The notes under the pieces were generated by a model. The model had not been told where the DNA came from, did not search any database, and was given only the letters and a program-made list of their open reading frames with translations. From positions 1-53,076 of the IMG/VR virus record IMGVR_UViG_3300048065_000485: a DNA stretch of 53,076 bases. One strand, written 5' to 3'. This DNA comes from a virus. Positions 14,486 to 22,885 of the stretch are shown piece by piece. The position numbers and the translations under genes are program-made. How positions within the stretch are numbered: the stretch's first letter is position 1; each line of letters opens with the position of its first letter.

Positions 14486-16341
14486 TGTTTAACATTACTT
14501 TAGTTCAGCCTAATTTTCAGACTGGGCCTAAGCATCTTAATAGTTATTATTTGCCTTATAGTGTTGGTTCCTTATGGAGTTATTTACTACAACATTCTCA
14601 AATAGAAGAAAATTATCAAGTAGATAATTGGATATTTAGACGAGAAACATTACAAGATGTAGTAGATAGATGTAAAAATACAGATATAGTTTTTATAAGT
14701 TTATACATTTGGAATAAAAATTATTGCCTTATGTTAGGTAAAATTTTAAAAGAAGCCTATCCAAATATTAAAATTATTTTAGGCGGCCCTGAAGTACCTC
14801 ATAGAAATCCAAATTTTTTAAAAGACAATGATTATATTGATTCTATAGTAATCGGAGAAGGCGAGTTAGCAGTATTAGATATACTTACTGCTTATTTAGA
14901 TGAAAAACCCTTAGAGCAAGTGTATGAATACGAGAGGATAAAGGATTTAAACTTACCTAGTCCTTATACACTAGGATTGTTTGACGATCTTTTAAAACAA
15001 CACCCAGATATAGAATGGGTTCCAACATTAGAAACAGATAGAGGATGCCCTTACAGTTGTACTTTTTGTGATTGGGGAAGTGCCACAGCAAGTAAAATGT
15101 ATAAATTATATGACGATAGAATACTTGCAGATCTTCAATGGGTAGCAGATAATAAATTACCTTACCTAGCATTAACATCTAGTAATTTTGGAATCTTTAA
15201 GGATAGAGATTTGATGATAACAGATATGATTGTTAAAACAACTAAAGAAACAGGTTACCCAAAAGGCATTAGTGTAAGTTATGCAAAAAACAGTAATGAT
15301 ACTGTATTAGAAATTGTTAAAAAATTTATAGATGTGAATATACAAACAGGAATAACTTTGAGTTTACAAACAACAACTGAAGAAGTTTTAGAGAATATTA
15401 AACGTAAAAATATGAAAATTAATTCTATTGATGAAATCATAGGATCTGCAAAAGAAAAAAATGTTCCTGCCCTAACAGAATTAATATTAGGCATGCCAGG
15501 TGAAACTGTGGAATCATGGAAGTCTACTTTAGAACAAATATTAATAAATGAAATACCAACATTAGATGTTTACTTTTTACAACTATTAGTAAACTCTCCA
15601 ATGTATGTAAAACAAATACAAGAATATGATTTAAAAACATTTTATGCATATGACTTTTTCTATGGTGTACAGAACGAAAAATTTGAATACGATAAAAAAC
15701 ATAAGATATCGGAATCTATAGAAGTTATAAAAAGCACAAATACAATATCAGAAAAAGAAATGGCAGATGTATCTTTGTTTACTGTTTTTGTATTAGGATT
15801 TCAAATGTTTGGATTATCAAATATTATGTCTACTCATTTAAATAAAACACAAGGATTGTCTTATATAAAGTTCTATGAAGGTCTATACGAATATCTTATT
15901 GAAAACGATACTAATATTAATATATGGCTAGAAAAGTTACAAAAGGGTTTTATAGATTGGAAAAAAACAGGTTATATGGATACAAACATAGATGGAGTAC
16001 ATATAGAAGGTTGGAAATTTTTCCATTCCTTAATGCCAATCATTCAACAGAATAATTTAGTATCACATTATATAGATCTTGTTGCAGATTATTCTAAACA
16101 ATTTACAACATCTGATATTATAGAAGATTTTGTAAAAGTATCAAATTTACAAATTAAACAATTTGACTCACAAATACACGAATCTCTCCAGGTTACAGTC
16201 AAAAGTAACCTTTTTCCTGCAAATTTAATTATTTCTGATAGATACGGAGACTACTTGGCAGAAAAAGAAGAACACTTAGATATGCTCTTTTTTGGAAGAC
16301 GTAGAGGATGGCACCTTAATAAAATAAGTCTTGACAAATAA
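14485..16341 (+). CDS. Radical SAM enzyme with N-terminal cobalamin-binding-like domain
   Basis: 618 residues. Residues ~1-160 form a B12-binding-like Rossmann domain (LVQPNFQTGP, YYLPYSVGSLWSYL, IILGGPEVPHRN, IGEGE) without the DxHxxG base ligand, as usual for the radical SAM subgroup. The iron-sulphur motif CxxxCxxC is C188-C192-C195 (GCPYSCTFCDWG). ELILGMPGET is a typical later strand. The C-terminal ~200 residues are unassigned. It should cleave SAM to a 5'-deoxyadenosyl radical, doing methylation or rearrangement at unreactive carbon. The phage also carries a SAM synthetase at 41960. TAATG coupling to the epimerase. Confidence 0.88.
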   Translation: MFNITLVQPNFQTGPKHLNSYYLPYSVGSLWSYLLQHSQIEENYQVDNWIFRRETLQDVVDRCKNTDIVFISLYIWNKNYCLMLGKILKEAYPNIKIILGGPEVPHRNPNFLKDNDYIDSIVIGEGELAVLDILTAYLDEKPLEQVYEYERIKDLNLPSPYTLGLFDDLLKQHPDIEWVPTLETDRGCPYSCTFCDWGSATASKMYKLYDDRILADLQWVADNKLPYLALTSSNFGIFKDRDLMITDMIVKTTKETGYPKGISVSYAKNSNDTVLEIVKKFIDVNIQTGITLSLQTTTEEVLENIKRKNMKINSIDEIIGSAKEKNVPALTELILGMPGETVESWKSTLEQILINEIPTLDVYFLQLLVNSPMYVKQIQEYDLKTFYAYDFFYGVQNEKFEYDKKHKISESIEVIKSTNTISEKEMADVSLFTVFVLGFQMFGLSNIMSTHLNKTQGLSYIKFYEGLYEYLIENDTNINIWLEKLQKGFIDWKKTGYMDTNIDGVHIEGWKFFHSLMPIIQQNNLVSHYIDLVADYSKQFTTSDIIEDFVKVSNLQIKQFDSQIHESLQVTVKSNLFPANLIISDRYGDYLAEKEEHLDMLFFGRRRGWHLNKISLDK

Positions 16342-16359
16342 TTAAAGTTCTGTTAGACT
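16331..16359 (+). promoter_or_regulatory. Probable sigma70-type promoter
   Basis: TTGACA (16331-16336), 17 bp, TAGACT (16354-16359; 4 of 6 consensus). Predicted +1 near 16366; the next gene has GAGGAG before its ATG at 16380. Confidence 0.5.
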
Positions 16360-16379
16360 AGTTTTTTTCGAGGAGTATT

Positions 16380-16604
16380 ATGGAAACTTATATTTTATTT
16401 TTTATCTTTATTTTAATAAACTCATATTTTTCATTTAAAGCAGGTGAAAAATCAGGTAGGTTTATAGGAATGTTACATATTGTTCAGTTTTTTCAAACCA
16501 AAGGAGTATTAAAAGATAAAAAAGAAATAGTTGGGTTTAAAAATTGGCCAAGGGCTATACAGGTATTATACCTTGACCCAAGAGAAGAACTATTTGAGGA
16601 TTAG
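16380..16604 (+). CDS. Small N-terminally anchored membrane protein
   Basis: 74 residues: one hydrophobic span at the N-terminus (ETYILFFIFILINSYFSF), then a basic/charged cytoplasmic part with ending PREELFED. A good ribosome site (GAGGAG) lies before the ATG and a probable sigma70 promoter just upstream. Family not recognised. Confidence 0.6.
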   Translation: METYILFFIFILINSYFSFKAGEKSGRFIGMLHIVQFFQTKGVLKDKKEIVGFKNWPRAIQVLYLDPREELFED

Positions 16605-16612
16605 ACACATAC

Positions 16613-17770
16613 ATGGCACGAAGAAAAGCAGTTAGAAGCATTTACGTTACTAAAGAACCTGAATGGAAAACTATTAAATTAATTACAGAACCTTCAGAAC
16701 AAGAAGAAGCATTTAAAAGTTGCGAGTATTTTGTTCGTACTGAAATAGCAAAAAAGAAATTAGTAGCCTCTTGTAAAAAATGGGTTAAAGATAATTCAGG
16801 TTGGACTAAAGAAGAAATTAAAACAGTATGCTCATGTCCAGACTGGAGTTTTTCTAGTGCTGGGATATCTACATATATATTTTATAAGATAGGCTTTATG
16901 CCAGAGCATGTAGAAAAACATTATCACGAAAGAAGAAAAGAAGAATGGTTAAAACGTGGCGAACAAACAATAGCAGAAAAACAAGTAAAAGCAGAAACAA
17001 GTCCTAAAAAAGTAATTAGCATTCAGGAAAGAATGAAAATGCAAGTAGAACATCTATGTGCTGATTGGGAATATAAATTAGACTGTTTTGTTGAGGGAAA
17101 TATTACACTTAAAGAATTTGATCCCTACAAAGATATGTTATCGTATCAGCCTGAGATAAAGGCCGCACATGCAACTTTAATAAAGCAAGATTTCGAACCT
17201 GCATATAAAGAATCACTAGAAGTAAAAGAATGGACTGACCCAGACATAAAAGAAGGTTATGCACACTTTACACCTAAAATGAGAAAAGAGTTTGTTGAGT
17301 TTTTTGTAAAGATTAATACTGCATGTGATACAATTATAGAAACAAAAAAGACTACTAGAAAGGCTCGTAAACCTAGAGCAAGATCAAAAGAGTCTATTAT
17401 AAAGAAATTAAAATTCCAATTAAATTGCCCAGACTTAGGTATTGCAAGTATACATCCTACAGACATAGTTCATGCAAATGAAATATGGATATACAATACT
17501 AAAACAAGGAAATTAGGTGTATACCATGCAATTAATAAAGATCCAAGAGGTATGGGTAGAGATGGATTAATGGTTAAAGGTACAACTATACAGGACTTTG
17601 ATGAAGATTCTAGTATACAAAAGACACTTAGAAAACCTAAAGAACAAATTAATAATTGGACTGGTAAAGCAAAAACTAAATTTGCTAAGGCATTTGATGA
17701 ATTAACAACTACAGGCATTAAAATGAACGGCAGAATGAACGATAATACTATAATACTACAAGCCTTTTAA
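16613..17770 (+). CDS. Conserved T4-like phage protein, unknown function
   Basis: 385 residues, Lys/Arg-rich, no membrane span. The central KKTTRKARKPRARSKESIIKK is highly basic. It is followed by a conserved-looking C-terminal domain (IHPTDIVHANEIWIYNTKTR, then GLMVKGTTIQDFDEDSSI and KTLRKPK). I recall this domain from marine T4-like phages without a known function. Basic composition and placement before gp13 suggest DNA binding or head/neck assembly; that is inference. Fourteen bases separate it from the next late box. Confidence 0.65.
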   Translation: MARRKAVRSIYVTKEPEWKTIKLITEPSEQEEAFKSCEYFVRTEIAKKKLVASCKKWVKDNSGWTKEEIKTVCSCPDWSFSSAGISTYIFYKIGFMPEHVEKHYHERRKEEWLKRGEQTIAEKQVKAETSPKKVISIQERMKMQVEHLCADWEYKLDCFVEGNITLKEFDPYKDMLSYQPEIKAAHATLIKQDFEPAYKESLEVKEWTDPDIKEGYAHFTPKMRKEFVEFFVKINTACDTIIETKKTTRKARKPRARSKESIIKKLKFQLNCPDLGIASIHPTDIVHANEIWIYNTKTRKLGVYHAINKDPRGMGRDGLMVKGTTIQDFDEDSSIQKTLRKPKEQINNWTGKAKTKFAKAFDELTTTGIKMNGRMNDNTIILQAF

Positions 17771-17780
17771 TGTGAAAATT

Positions 17781-17788
17781 GATAAATA
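17781..17788 (+). promoter_or_regulatory. Late promoter box GATAAATA, leaderless start
   Basis: Followed by gtact and the ATG at 17794 (5-nt gap). Confidence 0.75.
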
Positions 17789-17793
17789 GTACT

Positions 17794-18555
17794 ATGCCAG
17801 TAGATCAAATAGGATATAACAACAGAGAAGAACTTGTAAACGAGTTACAATTACGTCTGGCAGACGGTATTGTAGACGTTGAATTAGATAGAGCACATTA
17901 TGATATTGCTATAGACAAGTCACTTGCTTTGTATAGACAACTTAGTGCAGGTGCCGTAGAAGAAAGTGCCCTGTTTTTAACAACACAAGAAGGTGTAACG
18001 GAGTATACATTACCAGATGAAGTAATGGAAGTGCGTAGATTATACAGAAAAGGTGTTGGTACTAATAGCGGTGGCGGTACAAACTTCGATCCTTTTGATG
18101 TAGCATTTAATAATATGTACTTATTACAGGCAGGCCAAATGGGCGGATTAGCAGTATTCGATGCATTTAGTCAATATAAAGAAGTTTTAGGTAGAATATT
18201 TGGTAGTGAATATAATTTCTTATGGAATAGGAATACCAAACAACTTAAAATTTTAAGAAATGTAAGACACGAAGAAGAAATTGCTGTAGGCATTTATAAT
18301 TTCATACCAGAAAGTATTTTGTTAAAAGACATATATGCCGCAAATTGGTTGGCCGCTTATGCTCTTGCTCAGTCTAAAATGATGTTAGGTGAGGCAAGAA
18401 GTAAATATGCTAGTGGACTTCCTGGTGCAGGCGGAAACATACAGTTAAATGGTGATGCATTGAAACAAGAAGCAATAGCAGAAATGGATAAAGGGCGAGA
18501 ATCGTTATTCCAGAAGGAAGAAGGTAATGCCCCATTAGGATTTGTAATAGGATAA
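17794..18555 (+). CDS. 13: Neck protein gp13
   Basis: The start is placed at ATG 17794 because the late box ends 5 nt upstream; the in-frame TTG at 17779 would lie inside the promoter. 253 residues. The pattern (REELVNELQLRLADGIVDVELDRAHYDIAIDKSLALYRQ, then TEYTLPDEVMEVRRLYR and FLWNRNTKQLKI) matches the gp13 neck proteins of marine T4-like phages. gp13 sits between the portal and gp14 and closes the filled head. Displaced from gp14 by the tRNA/biosynthetic cassette. Confidence 0.72.
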   Translation: MPVDQIGYNNREELVNELQLRLADGIVDVELDRAHYDIAIDKSLALYRQLSAGAVEESALFLTTQEGVTEYTLPDEVMEVRRLYRKGVGTNSGGGTNFDPFDVAFNNMYLLQAGQMGGLAVFDAFSQYKEVLGRIFGSEYNFLWNRNTKQLKILRNVRHEEEIAVGIYNFIPESILLKDIYAANWLAAYALAQSKMMLGEARSKYASGLPGAGGNIQLNGDALKQEAIAEMDKGRESLFQKEEGNAPLGFVIG

Positions 18556-19217
18556 TGTTAATAGGAATAACCGGTTTTATAGGCAGTGGCAAAGATACAG
18601 TAGCCAATATGTTTGTAGAACGTGGGTGTGTCCATGACAGTTTCGCCGCTCCCCTAAAAGATGTTTGCTCCAGTATTTTTGGTTGGGAAAGATCTATGCT
18701 TGAAGGGGATACTGTAGAAAGTAGAGAGTACAGAGAAACACCTGATATGTTTTGGACTAAAAAATTAGGCGTACCAAACTTTACTCCAAGGTTAGCATTA
18801 CAACTATTAGGCACAGAAGTACTAAGAAATCATTTTGATCAAGATATTTGGTTAAATAGTTTAGAGTATAGAATAAGAAAACAGACACAAAACGCACCAT
18901 GTACAGTAATTAGTGATGCTCGTTTTAGAAATGAGTTAGATTTAATTAAAAATATGGGCGGTGTGGTTATTTGGGTACAACGTGGAGACTTACCGGAATG
19001 GTTTGAAACAGCAAAGACGGCACACGAAAACGTTGTTAGTAGAAAAATCATGCAAACAAAATACAGAGATGTTCATGAGAGTGAATGGAATTGGGCAGGT
19101 TACCCAGTTGATTACATTATAGATAATAATGGAACCCTCGAAGATCTAGCCAAACAAGTTGAAAGCATCAGAGATTGGAAAACTGGTGAATTTAAACAAC
19201 CTCTAAAATTAATATAA
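18555..19217 (+). CDS. 1: Deoxynucleoside monophosphate kinase gp1
   Basis: 220 residues. P-loop at G7-T15 (GFIGSGKDT), then SFAAPLKDV, RLALQLLGTEVLRNHFD, VISDARFRNELDLIKNMGGVVIWVQRG, and a C-terminal DYIIDNNGTLEDL, matching the T4 gp1 layout (RLMQALGTD, VPDTR, GATVIHVVRPG, ITNDGSLEEL). It phosphorylates dNMPs to dNDPs for phage DNA synthesis. TAATG overlap with gp13 means it is made with late genes here. Confidence 0.85.
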   Translation: MLIGITGFIGSGKDTVANMFVERGCVHDSFAAPLKDVCSSIFGWERSMLEGDTVESREYRETPDMFWTKKLGVPNFTPRLALQLLGTEVLRNHFDQDIWLNSLEYRIRKQTQNAPCTVISDARFRNELDLIKNMGGVVIWVQRGDLPEWFETAKTAHENVVSRKIMQTKYRDVHESEWNWAGYPVDYIIDNNGTLEDLAKQVESIRDWKTGEFKQPLKLI

Positions 19218-19268
19218 TACCACATAATACCTTTTAAATTCCGTAAATACACTAAAATATTGTATTCT

Positions 19269-19276
19269 GATAAATA
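19269..19276 (+). promoter_or_regulatory. Late promoter box GATAAATA before tail sheath
   Basis: Predicted +1 near 19282, leader ~30 nt with a small hairpin (TAAGAT/ATCTTA, 19281-19295) and AGGAG at 19301-19305. Confidence 0.75.
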
Positions 19277-19311
19277 CATATAAGATTAGATCTTAATATT
19301 AGGAGAACAAT

Positions 19312-22092
19312 ATGGCAACTTTAGTAAGTCCTGGTGTAAGTGTAACGACTACAGACGAAAGTTTTTACGCCCCCGCCGGTGCCGGTTCAGTCCCTTTGAT
19401 TGTTATTGCAACAGCACAGGATAAGACAGCACCTGACGGTAGTGGTACAGCCGCTTTCACAACATCAGCAAACTCAAATAAACTTAAATTGATCACAAGT
19501 CAAAGAGAGTTATTACAGAACTATGGTAATCCAACATTCAAATCAAGTGGTTCTACACCTTTACATGGTGATGAACAAAATGAATATGGTTTACTTTCAG
19601 CCTATAGTTTCTTGGGCATAGCCAATAGAGCATACGTTTTAAGAGCAGATGTAGATTTAGGTGATTTATCATCAAGTGCAACAGCACCTACAAATAATCC
19701 TGCTAACGGTTCTTATTGGTTAGATACTTCAGCAACAAGTTGGGGTGTGTATGAATATGTTTCAAGTGCATGGGTAAAACAAACAGTAAAACAAACATCA
19801 GCATCAGATATAGATTCAGACGGTGTTACACCTAAATCAAGTTTTGGACAAGACGGCGAATACTGTGCCGTTTATCTAACAACTTCAGGTGGTACGCAAC
19901 CTAAAATTAGTTTCTTCCAGAAACTAAGCGGTACATGGAGAAATATTGGTTCATCTGCATGGTCAAGTGCAGTAAGTGGTTCAAATGGTAATTTCCAATT
20001 TGCAAGTCACTTAGCAATACCTACAACAAAAGCAGGTGGTGGTGCCTTAACAGCAGGTGATGTTCATATTAGAACAACATCAGCAAACAACGGTTCAAAC
20101 CTTGTTGTTAAATTATACAGTTCAACAACTAATCAATTTACAACAGAATCAATTGTTATAGATTCTAAGTCAGATTCAGTATATACAAACACTTATAGTT
20201 CACCAAAAGTTGGTGATTTATGGGCAAACACTGAAGGCGAAGATGGCGTAGCAAGTATTACTTTACAAAGACATAATGGTGAATCTACTTTAACAGTAGC
20301 AAGTTCATCAGCATTGACTGGTACACAAAATGTTTCCGGACATTCTGGTAAAATAAGTTTCAACCTTACAATTAATGAAGGAACAACTATTCCAGTTACT
20401 TTCTCAACAGGTGGCGGAAGTGCAACAGTTGATAATCTAGTAACTGATATTCAGTCAGCATTATCAAGTGCTAATCCGGCCACAACTTTTGCAAATACTG
20501 TAACAGCATCTAACGATGGTGGTAAAATTACTTTTACAACAAGTACAGGTAAAGATATTAAATTTGCGGCAGGTAATGTTTCTGGGTATGATTCATCAGA
20601 CCTTAACATAGCAGGTGGTACATATAGTAACTTTAAAGACCTAAGTTTTACAGCAAGTAGTACAACACTTACAGGTGTTGCTACAGAGGGTGACCTTTGG
20701 TATGATAATAATGTTTCTAATACAAACATTGATATTTTATATCAAAATGCTGGTTCATGGGCAACATATACTGGTGATGTACAATTTGCGGCTTCAGAAC
20801 CAAGTAAGCAATCAGATGGTACGACTTCTTTATCAACTAATGATCTTTGGATTGATAGTAGTGATTTAGAAAACTTCCCTAAAATTTATAAACGTAGTGC
20901 CGCAAGTGCTTGGGTATTAGTAGATAATACAGACCAAGTTTCTAGCGATGGTATATTGTTTGGGGACTTTAGATCAAGCAGTGATGCAAGTTTTATAAGT
21001 ACAGCAAATGGACTTCCAAATGCGGCATTATACCCAAGTGGTATGTTAGCATGGAACAAAATGGCTTCTGTTGGTAATATTAAAAAGTATGACGCAACAA
21101 ATAGTTTATGGAAAGATCATTCTGGTAATAAATCAGACGGTTCACCTTACATGATGCGTAAAGCTCAAAGACAAGTAATTGTTACAGCACTTCAAAGTGC
21201 CATTACAGCAAGTTCAGAAATCAGAAACGAAACAAATAGATTTAATCTAATTGCATGTCCTGGTTATGCAGAACTTATGGATGAGATGATTACTTTAAGT
21301 ACAGATAGAAAAAATACTGCATTCGTAGTTGGTGATGCACCACTAAGATTAGCGGCAGATTCTACAAGTACAGCGGCTTGGGCAAACAATACAGGTGTTG
21401 CAGATGTAAATGGAGAAGACGGACTAGTTAGTTCATCACCATATGCGGCTGTATACTACCCACATGGTTTAGCAACAAACTTAGACGGTACAAACGTTAT
21501 GGTTCCAGCAAGTTATATGGCTTTAAGAACTATTGCATTTAACGACCAAGTGGCTTTCCCATGGTTTGCACCAGCAGGATTCCAAAGAGGATTAGTAAAC
21601 AACGTTTCAAGTGTTGGATATTTAGATTCAACTACAAGTGAATTTGAAGCAGTTGCTTTAAGTGAAGGACAAAGAGATAGCCTTTACAGTAATAAAGTTA
21701 ATCCAATTGGAAACTTCCCTGGAAGAGGTATTGCTATATTTGGACAGAAAACTTTAAACCCAAATGCAAGTGCATTGGATAGAGTTAATGTTGCACGTTT
21801 AGTAGTTTATATAAGAGAAAGACTTGATGATATCGTTAAGCCATTCTTGTTTGAACCAAATGACGAAGTAACAAGAGCAAATGCCAAAACTGTAGTAGAT
21901 AGATTCCTTGGACAATTAGTTGCACAAAGAGGTTTATTTGACTTTATCACAGTTTGTGATACTACAAATAATACAGCGGCTAGAATAGATAACAATCAAT
22001 TGTATATAGATGTAGCAATACAACCTGTTAAAGCAGTTGAATTTATTTATATTCCAATTAGAATCCAAAATACATTGGGCTCAACAGCATAA
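19312..22092 (+). CDS. 18: Tail sheath protein gp18, with large internal insertion
   Basis: 926 residues versus 659 in T4. The N-terminus (LVSPGVSVTTTDESFYAPAGAGSVPLIVIATAQDKTAPDG) and the C-terminal ~300 residues (NLIACPGYAELMDEMITL, APAGFQRG, ALDRVNVARLVVYIRERL, FVYIPIRI-like end) are typical contractile-sheath. Residues ~125-545 hold an insertion rich in Ser/Thr/Gly with at least four related modules of GxLW-x-D..lY....sW type (for example EGDLWYDNNVSNTNIDILYQ and STNDLWIDSSDLENFPKIYK). Related modules occur in gp14 and gp15. The insertion probably decorates the sheath surface. Strong ribosome site AGGAG; followed by a good terminator. Confidence 0.93.
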   Translation: MATLVSPGVSVTTTDESFYAPAGAGSVPLIVIATAQDKTAPDGSGTAAFTTSANSNKLKLITSQRELLQNYGNPTFKSSGSTPLHGDEQNEYGLLSAYSFLGIANRAYVLRADVDLGDLSSSATAPTNNPANGSYWLDTSATSWGVYEYVSSAWVKQTVKQTSASDIDSDGVTPKSSFGQDGEYCAVYLTTSGGTQPKISFFQKLSGTWRNIGSSAWSSAVSGSNGNFQFASHLAIPTTKAGGGALTAGDVHIRTTSANNGSNLVVKLYSSTTNQFTTESIVIDSKSDSVYTNTYSSPKVGDLWANTEGEDGVASITLQRHNGESTLTVASSSALTGTQNVSGHSGKISFNLTINEGTTIPVTFSTGGGSATVDNLVTDIQSALSSANPATTFANTVTASNDGGKITFTTSTGKDIKFAAGNVSGYDSSDLNIAGGTYSNFKDLSFTASSTTLTGVATEGDLWYDNNVSNTNIDILYQNAGSWATYTGDVQFAASEPSKQSDGTTSLSTNDLWIDSSDLENFPKIYKRSAASAWVLVDNTDQVSSDGILFGDFRSSSDASFISTANGLPNAALYPSGMLAWNKMASVGNIKKYDATNSLWKDHSGNKSDGSPYMMRKAQRQVIVTALQSAITASSEIRNETNRFNLIACPGYAELMDEMITLSTDRKNTAFVVGDAPLRLAADSTSTAAWANNTGVADVNGEDGLVSSSPYAAVYYPHGLATNLDGTNVMVPASYMALRTIAFNDQVAFPWFAPAGFQRGLVNNVSSVGYLDSTTSEFEAVALSEGQRDSLYSNKVNPIGNFPGRGIAIFGQKTLNPNASALDRVNVARLVVYIRERLDDIVKPFLFEPNDEVTRANAKTVVDRFLGQLVAQRGLFDFITVCDTTNNTAARIDNNQLYIDVAIQPVKAVEFIYIPIRIQNTLGSTA

Positions 22093-22112
22093 GTTTAACA
22101 ACTTAAACATTT

Positions 22113-22138
22113 AAAGGGCGGTTTTACTGCCCTTTTTT
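22113..22138 (+). terminator. Rho-independent terminator after tail sheath
   Basis: AAAGGGC (22113-22119) pairs with GCCCTTT (22129-22135), followed by a T run. It separates the abundant gp18 mRNA from gp19. Confidence 0.85.
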
Positions 22139-22181
22139 GTGTCATAATTAAAACTAGAGTTAATTAAATTGACCCAAAGAT

Positions 22182-22189
22182 GATAAATA
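22182..22189 (+). promoter_or_regulatory. Late promoter box GATAAATA before tail tube
   Basis: Predicted +1 near 22195; ~34-nt leader with a GGAG ribosome site before ATG 22229. Confidence 0.75.
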
Positions 22190-22228
22190 TTCGTATAATT
22201 AGTTCATAAAGAACAAATGGAGTAAAAA

Positions 22229-22870
22229 ATGGCAACATCATCAGCAACAACAGAAACAAAAAGTAAGTTTGGTGTACCTACAGGAACTGGTACTTCTGGC
22301 ATCTTAATGCCTAAATTAAAGTATAGATTCCGTGTAAGTTTTCTAAACAACTTTGGTGGTTCAACTAATACTGTTTCACTGACACAGAATGTTCAAAGTG
22401 TGGTAAGACCTAAAATTAATTATGAGGAAGTAATTATTGATAGTTACAACTCTCGTACTTATTTGCAAGGTAAACACAGTTGGGACCCAATTAGTGTAAC
22501 AATTAGGGATGATATACAGAATAAGGTTGCTAAGTTAGTAGGTGCACAGGTACAAAGACAACTTAACCATTTCCAACAAACAACACCAGCCGCAGGTTCC
22601 GACTATAAATTTGATATGCAAATTGAAGTATTAGACGGTGTAAATGCAGGTGCTAGTGAAGTTTGGTTCCTAGAAGGGTGTTTCTTAACACAATCAGATT
22701 ACAGTGAAGCAGACTATAGTTCTAACGATCAACAGACTGTTACTATGATGATACGTTATGATAACGCAACACACTTCCAAGGCGATAATGATGTTAATGG
22801 AAGAGTTGAAGCGGGTAATCCGTTCCCTGATGATAACACACTAGCAGATAATAGCGGCGTTATAGTATAA
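22229..22870 (+). CDS. 19: Tail tube protein gp19
   Basis: 213 residues. It follows the sheath gene and has the tube fold pattern: LMPKLKYRFRVSFLNNFG, TQNVQSVVRPKINYEEVIIDSYN, HSWDPISVTIRDD, and a late FLEGCFLTQSDYSEADYSSND with a final beta strand (QTVTMMIRYDNA). Hexamers of this protein form the inner tail tube. It has its own late promoter, separated from gp18 by a terminator, which allows its own stoichiometry. Confidence 0.9.
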   Translation: MATSSATTETKSKFGVPTGTGTSGILMPKLKYRFRVSFLNNFGGSTNTVSLTQNVQSVVRPKINYEEVIIDSYNSRTYLQGKHSWDPISVTIRDDIQNKVAKLVGAQVQRQLNHFQQTTPAAGSDYKFDMQIEVLDGVNAGASEVWFLEGCFLTQSDYSEADYSSNDQQTVTMMIRYDNATHFQGDNDVNGRVEAGNPFPDDNTLADNSGVIV

Positions 22871-22885
22871 TAACGGAGTACTCTA

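Noticed and set aside
18410-18814. 134-codon minus-strand ORF across the gp13/gp1 junction
   Set aside because: Lies across two well-supported coupled genes; composition looks antisense.
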